Shown piece after piece: positions 1 to 5,367 of a stretch of 6,852 nucleotides of DNA (position 1 is its first letter; every line of letters starts with the position of its first letter). The notes beneath the pieces were generated by a model. That model had not been told where the DNA came from. It ran no database searches and saw only the letters and a list, made by a program, of their open reading frames with translations. This DNA comes from Methylobacter sp. (GTDB taxonomy: Bacteria; Pseudomonadota; Gammaproteobacteria; Methylococcales; Methylomonadaceae), in NCBI GenBank assembly GCA_028714995.1, contig JAQTLI010000155.1, positions 1 through 6,852 of the forward strand, read 5' to 3'. The position numbers were made by a program, and so were the translations under genes.

Positions 1-534
1 TTAGGTATGAAATCCGGCGAGATTGAAGTGTCAGGTGATGTCGGGCTTTATGCAGCCTGCGAAATGAAAAAAGGTTTTCTAAAAATTAACGGTAACGCCG
101 GTGATTTTTTGGGTGCGGCTTTGCCCGGCAACAAAATGGGCATGAAAGGCGGAACCATTCTGGTTAAAGGCAATGTCGGTGAACGCGCCGGTGATCATAT
201 GCGTCGGGGCAATATCCTGATCGAGGGCAATGCCGGTGATTATTGCGGCTCAAGAATGACAGCGGGCACTATTGCGGTAATGGGGCAGACTGGCAGGTAT
301 TTAGGTTTTGCCATGCGCCGTGGTACGTTATTGTTATGGAATCAACCGCAGGCATCGGCAAGATTTAATGATTGCGGTGCGCACACTTTGGCATTTTTAC
401 CCATACTGTTTGCATCCTTTAAAAAGCTTAATTCCAAGTTTGCAGATAGCTCTGTGGCATTTAACCGGGTGCAGCGTTATGCCGGCGATATGTCAGAGAT
501 GGGGCGTGGCGAAGTGTTGGTTAAAATAAGTTAG
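1..534 (+). CDS. fhcC: Formyltransferase/hydrolase complex subunit C (FhcC), 3' part only
   Basis: The last 177 codons of a gene entering from the left; the reading frame is open from base 1, so the ATG at 7 is internal. The protein shows five tandem copies of the G-x-x-G-x-x-x-G-x-x-M-x-x-G type repeat, about 19 residues apart, for example GNVGERAGDHMRRG and GNAGDYCGSRMTAG. The second copy carries the insert ALPGNKMGMKGG. This repeat array is the beta-helix signature of FwdC/FmdC (formylmethanofuran dehydrogenase subunit C), also related to the C-terminal domain of glutamate synthase. In bacteria the family member is FhcC, a structural subunit of the cytoplasmic Fhc complex. That complex moves the formyl group from tetrahydromethanopterin to a methanofuran analogue and releases formate during formaldehyde oxidation. 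The other subunits (fhcA, B, D) would lie upstream, out of view. A terminator follows, consistent with this being the last gene of its operon. FhcC is favoured over archaeal-type FwdC because the neighbours are proteobacterial. Confidence 0.88.
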   Translation, partial: LGMKSGEIEVSGDVGLYAACEMKKGFLKINGNAGDFLGAALPGNKMGMKGGTILVKGNVGERAGDHMRRGNILIEGNAGDYCGSRMTAGTIAVMGQTGRYLGFAMRRGTLLLWNQPQASARFNDCGAHTLAFLPILFASFKKLNSKFADSSVAFNRVQRYAGDMSEMGRGEVLVKIS

Positions 535-579
535 AGTTGATTTGAATTAAATCACTCTTAAAGTTGCTGCAGATGGACA

Positions 580-610
580 AAAGCCTCGGTATAAAAACTG
601 GGGCTTTTTT
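580..610 (+). terminator. Intrinsic terminator after fhcC
   Basis: AAAGCCTCGG (580-589) pairs with CTGGGGCTTT (598-607) as a 10-bp stem with two G-T wobbles and an 8-base loop. A run of six T covers 605-610. It lies 46 bases after the fhcC stop and should end the upstream C1 operon, which would separate it from the radical SAM gene. Confidence 0.82.
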
Positions 611-664
611 ATTGGCGATCTGATCGTGTAACATGCTTAAGCAGAGTTGCGTCTAAATATATTC

Positions 665-1516
665 ATGGCATCAATATTAACAACAAGCAATCATAGCCGG
701 GATATCGCCGGTTTGAAGTATGTCTACCCTGTGCTTTCCAGGCGAGCGGGCGGCTTGTCTATCGGCATCAATTTTAATACCAATAATGCCTGTAACTGGC
801 GCTGCATCTATTGCCAGGTGCCTGATTTGAAAATCGGTGCTGCGCCGGACCTGGATTTTCAGTTATTGGAAGATGAGCTGAGGTTTTTTCTTGGTGATGT
901 ACTCAATGGCGATTTCTATCAGCGTTTCCATGTGGATGAAGATAAGCGGGTTATTAAAGATATTGCTATTTCCGGCAATGGCGAGCCGACCAGCTTAAAG
1001 GATTTTGATAAAGCAGTGGCTTTAATTGGTGAGATTGCAACAGAGGTCGGGGTATTGCCGCATAGTAATTTTGTGTTGATTACCAATGGCAGTTTGGTGC
1101 ACCAGTCCAAGGTGCAGGATGGCTTGAGGAAATTAAAGGAATATGGTGGAGAGGTGTGGTTTAAGCTCGATAGCGCTACAGAGGAGGGCAGGGCTTTAAT
1201 TAACAATGCCGGTCAAAGCTTTAAGGCTGGCGTGGAAAATCTATTGCTTTCAGCAAAACTTTGTCCGACAAAGCTGCAAATATGCTTATTGGATTATGAT
1301 AAACAGGGATTATCTCTGAAGGAAAGAAATGCATTCATCAGCTTGCTAGAAATGATTAAGGAGAGTGTTAGTTTGAAGGGCATAATGCTGTATACGATAG
1401 CGCGACCTTCATTGCAGCCGGAATACAGCCGGTTGGAGAAGTTGTCTCCAGAAATAATGAACGAATTCGCAGATGAAATCAGACGTTTAGGGTTTGATGT
1501 GTCGGTAAGCGTCTGA
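665..1516 (+). CDS. Radical SAM protein of unknown substrate
   Basis: A 283-residue cytoplasmic protein with the radical SAM cluster motif C43-x3-C47-x2-C50 (CNWRCIYC), whose three cysteines bind the 4Fe-4S cluster that cleaves S-adenosylmethionine. GNGEPT at 104-109 is the SAM-binding motif seen in this superfamily (GGEP-like), and LITNGS near 138-143 is a usual later barrel strand. WFKLDSA (165-171) and TIARPSL (244-250) resemble the COG0731 type of Fe-S oxidoreductases, related to the wyosine enzyme TYW1. There is no SPASM-like cysteine-rich tail; the only other cysteines are C200 and C207, so a second cluster is unlikely. I chose ATG 665. An in-frame TTG at 647 would add six residues, and neither has a convincing ribosome binding site. 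The gene sits between the fhcC terminator and the tRNA promoter, so it is probably transcribed alone. The reaction cannot be read from the sequence; nearness to fhcC is only a weak hint of a C1-cofactor role. Confidence 0.85.
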   Translation: MASILTTSNHSRDIAGLKYVYPVLSRRAGGLSIGINFNTNNACNWRCIYCQVPDLKIGAAPDLDFQLLEDELRFFLGDVLNGDFYQRFHVDEDKRVIKDIAISGNGEPTSLKDFDKAVALIGEIATEVGVLPHSNFVLITNGSLVHQSKVQDGLRKLKEYGGEVWFKLDSATEEGRALINNAGQSFKAGVENLLLSAKLCPTKLQICLLDYDKQGLSLKERNAFISLLEMIKESVSLKGIMLYTIARPSLQPEYSRLEKLSPEIMNEFADEIRRLGFDVSVSV

Positions 1517-1634
1517 TTTAAGCGCGGATGTCCAGTATGCAGCCAAGCATTTTTATTTAGAAGCACGAGAGACAGCTCATTTGTTTTTTAATAAATGCGA
1601 CGGGTTTTGTTGGAAAATTATTTGGATTTATAGC

Positions 1635-1664
1635 TTGTTACGTAGATAGAATTGCGACTATAAT
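1635..1664 (+). promoter_or_regulatory. Sigma-70 promoter for tRNA-Leu
   Basis: A perfect -10 hexamer TATAAT (1659-1664) lies 18 bases after TTGTTA (1635-1640, four of six matches to TTGACA). Transcription would start near 1671, about a dozen bases before the mature tRNA 5' end, a sensible distance for a short RNase P leader. Read-through into tig is possible because no strong terminator follows the tRNA. Confidence 0.75.
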
Positions 1665-1682
1665 AGCAAGTTCATTCAAAGT

Positions 1683-1767
1683 GCGAATGTGGCGGAACTG
1701 GTAGACGCGCTGGATTTAGGTTCCAGTAGGTTATCCTGTGAGAGTTCGAGTCTCTCCATTCGCACCA
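1683..1767 (+). tRNA. tRNA-Leu, anticodon UAG
   Basis: A complete class II tRNA. The 7-bp acceptor stem pairs GCGAATG (1683-1689) with CATTCGC (1757-1763), with discriminator A1764 and an encoded CCA (1765-1767). The anticodon stem CTGGA (1710-1714) / TCCAG (1722-1726) encloses loop TTTAGGT, placing anticodon TAG at 1717-1719; it reads CUA and, by wobble, other CUN leucine codons. A long variable arm follows (about 1727-1739), as expected for leucine tRNA. The T arm pairs GAGAG (1740-1744) with CTCTC (1752-1756) around TTCGAGT. All arms are intact, so this should be functional. Confidence 0.97.
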
Positions 1768-1791
1768 CTAAAATTCAATATGTATACATTA

Positions 1792-1817
1792 AGAATTAGC
1801 GATTCATCGTTAATTTT
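1792..1817 (+). terminator. Weak hairpin after tRNA-Leu, possible partial terminator
   Basis: AATTAGCGA (1794-1802) pairs with TCGTTAATT (1807-1815) around a TTCA tetraloop, with one G-T wobble; two more pairs (one a wobble) extend it to 1792-1817. Only four T follow (1814-1817) and the stem is AT-rich. It could be a weak terminator, a barrier to 3' trimming of the tRNA precursor, or part of a tRNA-tig read-through transcript. Confidence 0.35.
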
Positions 1818-1824
1818 CAGATCT

Positions 1825-1853
1825 TTGAGCCGTTTCCCGGCATCTTACAAAAT
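1825..1853 (+). promoter_or_regulatory. Possible sigma-70 promoter for tig
   Basis: TTGAGC (1825-1830, four of six matches to TTGACA) is followed after 17 bases by CAAAAT (1848-1853, four of six to TATAAT). Both hexamers are weak and AT-rich sequence offers alternatives, so this is only the best candidate in the 114-base spacer before tig. I see no RpoH-type CCCCAT element here. Confidence 0.3.
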
Positions 1854-1881
1854 TCTTATTTAAACTATTTGAGGTATAGAA

Positions 1882-3180
1882 ATGCAAGTTTCTGTCGAAA
1901 AGACATCAGAATTAAGCAGAAAAATGACTGTTAGTGTGCCTGAAGAAGTTGTTCAGGAAAAAATGGCGGCACGTTTAAAGTCGTTAGCGCGCGAAGTTAA
2001 AATCGATGGCTTTCGTCCTGGTAAGGTGCCTCAGCATGTAGTTCAAAAAATGTATGGAGACCGAGTTCGTGGTGAAATTGCCGGGGATTTGATTCAAGCT
2101 ACTTATTATGAAGCGTTGCAAGATCAGAATTTAAGACCTGCCGGTCATCCGCTTATTCATTCATCAGATGAAACCGAGGGTTTTAAGTACACGGCTGAGT
2201 TTGAGGTCTATCCTGAAATTTCGCTGGAAGGTGTTGAGCAGCTCGAAGTGGTGCGTCCGGTTTCTACTGTCCAGGAAGCTGACGTTGATGACATGATTGA
2301 AAAATTGAGAGCGCAAAAGAAAGAATGGAAAGCAGCTAAGCGGGCATCCAAGAAGCATGATCGTGTAACAATTAATTTTTCAGGGACTTCTGAGGGCGAG
2401 AACTTTACTGACGGAAAAGTAGAAGCTTATCAGGTTGAAATTGGCGCGAATCAGATGATCCCTGGCTTTGAAAAAAATCTGATCGGTCTCAAGGCAGGTG
2501 ACAGTAAAACTTTTGAAGTGTCTTTCCCTGAAGAATACGGCAATGAAAAATTGGCTGGCAAAGCAGCTGAATTTGAGGTCGAAGTTACTAGCGTTGAAGG
2601 GCCTGTGCTGCCGAAAATTGATGAGGCTTTTATTAAGGCGTATGGCGTTGAAGATGGATCAATGGATTCTTTCCGTGCAGATATTAAAAACAACATGGAA
2701 AGAGAGCTTGAGCAGGCCTTGCGTGGCAAGTTAAAAACAGCAGTAATGGATGCTTTATATGAAAAAATTCAGATTGCTGTTCCAAATACATTGATCGACC
2801 AGGAAGTCGAAAACATGATGAAGCCTTATGTGGAAACCGCTAAAAGGCAGAAAATGAAGTTGGACGATCTTAAGCTGCCAAGAGATATGTTTGAAGAGCA
2901 GGCTAAACGCCGCGTGGTGTTGGGGTTGATTTTAGGCGAAATCATCCACAAAAATGATATTAAGATAGACGGCGATAAAGTACGTTCTACAATTGAAGAT
3001 ATGGCGAAAAGCTATGAACGTCCTGAAGATGTTGTCAGCTGGTATTATTCAGATGAAAGTCGGTTGAACGATGTGCAGCAGATGGTTTTGGAAGATCAGA
3101 CCATTGAATGGCTGGTTGCGCGGGCAAAAGTTTCTGATGAAACAATAAATTTTAATGATGTCATGAGTAAACAACGGTAA
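1882..3180 (+). CDS. tig: Trigger factor, ribosome-associated chaperone / peptidyl-prolyl isomerase
   Basis: A full-length 432-residue protein, the same length as E. coli trigger factor. It docks at the ribosome exit tunnel and shields nascent chains. The N-terminal ribosome-binding domain (about 1-115) carries the signature loop GFRPGKVP at 43-50; F44 and R45 are conserved, while the third residue of the E. coli FRK motif is proline here. The FKBP-like isomerase domain (about 150-240) is seen in MIPGFEKNLIGLKAGD (192-207) and FPEEYGNEKLAGK (215-227). The helical substrate-cradling C-terminal domain runs from about 245 to the end, with family-like SYERPEDVVSWYYSDES (377-393). The start at 1882 is supported by GAGG at 1871-1874, seven bases upstream. 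It leads a tig-clpP-clpX cluster; clpP begins 11 bases after the tig stop, so the two are almost certainly cotranscribed. No frameshift or truncation is visible. Confidence 0.97.
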   Translation: MQVSVEKTSELSRKMTVSVPEEVVQEKMAARLKSLAREVKIDGFRPGKVPQHVVQKMYGDRVRGEIAGDLIQATYYEALQDQNLRPAGHPLIHSSDETEGFKYTAEFEVYPEISLEGVEQLEVVRPVSTVQEADVDDMIEKLRAQKKEWKAAKRASKKHDRVTINFSGTSEGENFTDGKVEAYQVEIGANQMIPGFEKNLIGLKAGDSKTFEVSFPEEYGNEKLAGKAAEFEVEVTSVEGPVLPKIDEAFIKAYGVEDGSMDSFRADIKNNMERELEQALRGKLKTAVMDALYEKIQIAVPNTLIDQEVENMMKPYVETAKRQKMKLDDLKLPRDMFEEQAKRRVVLGLILGEIIHKNDIKIDGDKVRSTIEDMAKSYERPEDVVSWYYSDESRLNDVQQMVLEDQTIEWLVARAKVSDETINFNDVMSKQR

Positions 3181-3184
3181 GAGG
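3181..3184 (+). promoter_or_regulatory. Ribosome binding site deciding the clpP start
   Basis: GAGG directly follows the tig stop. It is 7 bases before ATG 3192, the same spacing seen for tig and clpX, but only one base before the in-frame TTG at 3186. This rules out TTG 3186 as the start and sets ATG 3192 as the first codon of clpP. Confidence 0.85.
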
Positions 3185-3191
3185 TTTGAAA

Positions 3192-3839
3192 ATGTATAAC
3201 CAGCATGTAAGAAATCAAATGATGGCTCCAGAAGCTGCGGGTGGATTGGTTCCTATCGTTGTTGAGCAGACGGCTCGAGGTGAGCGTTCTTTTGATATTT
3301 ATTCAAGACTACTAAAAGAGCGGGTTATTTTTCTGGTGGGTCAAGTTGAAGATTACTCGGCTAATCTGATTGTTGCCCAGATGCTTTTTCTGGAATCAGA
3401 AAATCCTGACAAGGACATTCATTTGTATATCAATTCACCGGGCGGTTCGGTGACTGCGGGCATGTCAATTTATGACACCATGCAGTTTATTAAGCCTGAT
3501 GTCAGCACCATGTGTATTGGACAAGCCGCCAGTATGGGTGCATTGCTTCTGACTGGTGGAGCAAAAGGTAAGCGTTATTGTCTGCCTCACTCAAGAATGA
3601 TGATTCATCAGCCATTGGGCGGTTTTCAGGGGCAGGCTTCTGATTTTGATATCCATGCCAAAGAAATTCTGTCAATCAGAGAAAAACTGAATAAAATTCT
3701 TTCCGATCATACCGGTCAACCGATAGAAAAGGTTCAGCAGGACACAGACAGAGATAACTTTTTAAGTGCAAATGATGCTGTTAGCTATGGTCTGATTGAT
3801 CAAGTGTTGTCGAGTCGAGCAACTGTTGCTGATAAATAA
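3192..3839 (+). CDS. clpP: ATP-dependent Clp protease proteolytic subunit ClpP
   Basis: A 215-residue serine peptidase that forms the double-heptamer chamber fed by ClpX (and ClpA where present) in the cytoplasm. The catalytic triad is visible: S114 in GQAASMGA, H139 in RMMIHQP and D188 in DTDRDNF. Spacing of 25 and 49 residues is identical to the E. coli enzyme (S111/H136/D185 in the precursor). The oxyanion-side NSPGGSVTAGM (81-91) and the hydrophobic-groove region YSRLLKERVIFL are typical. The first 17 or so residues, before GLVPIVVEQT, are the self-cleaved propeptide by comparison with E. coli, where cleavage precedes ALVPMVIEQT. Its stop codon lies within a terminator-like hairpin, so clpX may be made at a different level. 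Clear orthologue with no odd residues. Confidence 0.98.
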   Translation: MYNQHVRNQMMAPEAAGGLVPIVVEQTARGERSFDIYSRLLKERVIFLVGQVEDYSANLIVAQMLFLESENPDKDIHLYINSPGGSVTAGMSIYDTMQFIKPDVSTMCIGQAASMGALLLTGGAKGKRYCLPHSRMMIHQPLGGFQGQASDFDIHAKEILSIREKLNKILSDHTGQPIEKVQQDTDRDNFLSANDAVSYGLIDQVLSSRATVADK

Positions 3840-3855
3840 CGGTTGGTATTTTTTT
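3820..3855 (+). terminator. Terminator-like hairpin overlapping the clpP stop
   Basis: CAACTGTT (3820-3827) pairs with AACGGTTG (3838-3845) as 8 bp with one wobble and a 10-base loop. Seven T follow at 3849-3855. The T run starts three bases after the stem, and the stem is short, so full termination is doubtful; it is better read as a candidate partial terminator between clpP and clpX. The clpP TAA (3837-3839) lies in the loop/stem border, so terminating ribosomes would tend to melt it. Confidence 0.45.
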
Positions 3856-3858
3856 GTA

Positions 3859-3910
3859 TTTCGATATATTCTTTATTTTATCGAAAGTAAAAGCATCATT
3901 TCGATGTTTT
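3859..3910 (+). promoter_or_regulatory. Three-arm alternative pairing element before clpX
   Basis: TTTCGATA (3859-3866) can pair with TATCGAAA (3879-3886) as 8 bp around a 12-base loop. The same middle arm, ATCGAAA (3880-3886), can instead pair with a second TTTCGAT (3899-3905), again around exactly 12 bases. The two hairpins exclude each other. The second ends five bases before the clpX ribosome binding site at 3912-3916. A further stem with a bulge, AAAA/TTTT plus CATC/GATG (3889-3910), is possible when the first hairpin forms. The arrangement recalls attenuators or leader switches; it could equally be a DNA operator with repeated half-sites. Function is inferred only from pairing. Confidence 0.4.
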
Positions 3911-3923
3911 CAGGAGTCGTGTT

Positions 3924-5201
3924 ATGAGTAATGACAAAAACGGCAAAGATGACGAAAAACTGCTTTATTGTTCATTTTGCGGTAAAAGTCAGCATGAAGT
4001 CAGAAAGCTTATTGCAGGGCCATCAGTTTATGTCTGTGATGAATGTGTAGAGCTTTGCAATGACATCATAAAAGACGAATTACAGGATGATTCTTCATCT
4101 TCTTTTAGTGGTGGCGAATTGCCTAAACCGAAAGAGATAAAAGCAGAGCTTGATGAATATGTTATCGGGCAGGAAAGTGCGAAAAAGATTTTGGCGGTAG
4201 CTGTTTATAATCACTATAAACGGTTACGCAGCAAGTCTACAAAAGATACAGTCGAATTGACAAAAAGTAATATTTTGTTAATTGGACCTACCGGTTCAGG
4301 AAAAACCTTGCTGGCTGAAACGCTAGCCCGTTTGCTGGATGTACCGTTTACCATTGCTGATGCAACTACGCTGACAGAAGCAGGTTATGTTGGCGAAGAC
4401 GTAGAAAATATCATTCAGAAAATTCTGCAGAAATGTGATTATGATGTAGAGAAGGCTGAAACGGGTATCGTTTATATAGACGAAATCGATAAGATTTCCA
4501 GAAAATCTGATAATCCATCGATTACTCGGGATGTTTCGGGTGAAGGCGTTCAACAAGCTTTGTTAAAGCTGATTGAAGGAACTATTGCTTCAGTTCCACC
4601 CCAAGGTGGTCGCAAACACCCACAGCAGGAGTTTTTGCAAGTTAATACGGCTAACATTCTGTTTATAGTGGGTGGAGCTTTTGCCGGTTTGGATCGGGTC
4701 ATTAAAGATCGATCAGAAAAAGGTGGAATCGGTTTTTCAGCTGAAATAAAAACCAAAGATGAATCTAAAAATGTTGGACAACTCTTTGCTCAGGTTGAGT
4801 CTGAAGATCTGATCAAATACGGATTGATTCCTGAATTTGTTGGTCGTCTTCCTGTTGTTGCAACATTAGAAGAGTTGGATGAAAAGGCTTTGGTGCAGAT
4901 ATTGACTGAGCCTAAAAATGCTCTGATTAAGCAATATAAGCATTTGTTCGAGATGGAAGGCGCTGAGCTGGAATTTCGGGAAGATTCTTTAGGCGCAATT
5001 GCCCGTAAAGCCATGGAAAGAAAAACAGGTGCCAGAGGACTAAGGACAATTGTTGAAAATGTCTTGCTGAATACCATGTATGAGTTGCCGTCAACAGATA
5101 ATATTAGCAAAGTTGTTATTGATAGCAGCGTTATATTAGGTGAGTCTGAGCCTATTTTGGTTTATGAAACCGACAAGAAAAAGGTTTCGGCGGAATCTTA
5201 A
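3924..5201 (+). CDS. clpX: ATP-dependent Clp protease ATP-binding subunit ClpX
   Basis: A 425-residue AAA+ unfoldase that recognises tagged substrates, unfolds them and feeds ClpP. The N-terminal zinc-binding domain has C16, C19, C38 and C41. The AAA+ core has Walker A GPTGSGKT (121-128), the pore-1 loop GYVG (154-157), Walker B IVYIDEID (182-189), the RKH pore loop (230-232), the arginine finger R308 in FVGRLP and the sensor-2 motif GARGLR (369-374). IGF at 269-271 is the loop that docks into ClpP, matching the clpP gene just upstream. The ATG is set by AGGAG at 3912-3916, seven bases before it. The 84-base gap from clpP holds a terminator-like hairpin and an alternative-pairing element, so clpX may be partly uncoupled from clpP. 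A strong terminator follows. All key residues are present. Confidence 0.98.
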   Translation: MSNDKNGKDDEKLLYCSFCGKSQHEVRKLIAGPSVYVCDECVELCNDIIKDELQDDSSSSFSGGELPKPKEIKAELDEYVIGQESAKKILAVAVYNHYKRLRSKSTKDTVELTKSNILLIGPTGSGKTLLAETLARLLDVPFTIADATTLTEAGYVGEDVENIIQKILQKCDYDVEKAETGIVYIDEIDKISRKSDNPSITRDVSGEGVQQALLKLIEGTIASVPPQGGRKHPQQEFLQVNTANILFIVGGAFAGLDRVIKDRSEKGGIGFSAEIKTKDESKNVGQLFAQVESEDLIKYGLIPEFVGRLPVVATLEELDEKALVQILTEPKNALIKQYKHLFEMEGAELEFREDSLGAIARKAMERKTGARGLRTIVENVLLNTMYELPSTDNISKVVIDSSVILGESEPILVYETDKKKVSAES

Positions 5202-5217
5202 TATTTAGTCGGGATGG

Positions 5218-5249
5218 AAAAAGGGAGCTTTTAAAAGCTCCCTTTTTTT
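5218..5249 (+). terminator. Strong intrinsic terminator after clpX
   Basis: A perfect 13-bp stem (5218-5230 with 5235-5247) has core AAGGGAGCTT / AAGCTCCCTT and loop TTAA, with seven T at 5243-5249. It begins 16 bases after the clpX stop. Because it is a perfect palindrome with A and T runs on both sides it could work in both directions, but no minus-strand gene is seen downstream. It should insulate lon from tig-clpPX transcription. Confidence 0.93.
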
Positions 5250-5250
5250 G

Positions 5251-5278
5251 TGCTATAAAAAGCTAAAAACAATATACT
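5251..5278 (+). promoter_or_regulatory. Possible housekeeping promoter elements before lon
   Basis: TGCTATAAA (5251-5259) has the form of an extended -10 element (TGn plus five of six TATAAT bases). TATACT (5273-5278) is a second five-of-six -10 match. Neither has a good -35 at proper distance, partly because that region is the clpX terminator. Either could give basal lon transcription beside the heat-shock promoter. Confidence 0.3.
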
Positions 5279-5289
5279 AATCACTGATC

Positions 5290-5317
5290 CTTGCTATTTT
5301 GATTAGCGGCCCCATAT
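5290..5317 (+). promoter_or_regulatory. Sigma-32 (RpoH) heat-shock promoter for lon
   Basis: CTTGCTA (5290-5296) matches five of seven bases of the RpoH -35 consensus CTTGAAA. After 13 bases comes CCCCATAT (5310-5317), a full match to the -10 consensus CCCCATnT. Transcription would start near 5324-5326, giving a leader of about 45 bases to ATG 5368. lon is a classical RpoH regulon member in E. coli and other Proteobacteria, so sequence and biology agree. Confidence 0.8.
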
Positions 5318-5339
5318 CCTTTTTACCAAAAATTTTGTT

Positions 5340-5363
5340 AAAGGTACCCTTTGTGGAAACACA
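5340..5363 (+). promoter_or_regulatory. Two tandem small hairpins in the lon leader
   Basis: AAAGG (5340-5344) pairs with CCTTT (5348-5352) around TAC. TGTG (5352-5355) pairs with CACA (5360-5363) around GAAA, a stable GNRA tetraloop. They share T5352, so the stems would abut or compete for one base. The first would hide AAGG, the best Shine-Dalgarno for an alternative GTG start at 5353. The second presents GGAAA, the weak Shine-Dalgarno for ATG 5368, at its loop. Temperature-sensitive control is possible but unproven. Confidence 0.4.
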
Positions 5364-5367
5364 TAAA

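Noticed and set aside
1537..1555. ATGC / GCAT hairpin followed by five T after the radical SAM stop
   Set aside because: Only four base pairs with a six-base loop, easily due to chance; not enough for a terminator.
919..1566. Minus-strand open frames opposite the radical SAM gene
   Set aside because: They are antisense to a well-supported protein and have no recognisable motif or ribosome binding site.
1578..1597. Hairpin CATTTGTT / AATAAATG after the radical SAM gene
   Set aside because: An AT-rich 8-bp stem with a wobble and no T run after it; too weak to call a terminator.
1824..1845. Possible RpoH promoter before tig (TTTGAGC and CGGCATCT)
   Set aside because: The two half-sites are only seven bases apart instead of about 13-15, and the -10 part has two mismatches.
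2008..2031. Proline in place of lysine in the trigger factor FRK ribosome-docking motif
   Set aside because: The surrounding GFRxGKVP is intact and, as I recall, proline at this position is common in other proteobacterial trigger factors, so it is probably a normal variant.
3186..3191. TTG 3186 as an earlier clpP start
   Set aside because: The ribosome binding site is one base away, too close, and is ideally spaced for ATG 3192.
4323..5110. Several minus-strand open frames opposite clpX
   Set aside because: They mirror conserved AAA+ coding sequence and encode low-complexity, unrecognisable peptides.
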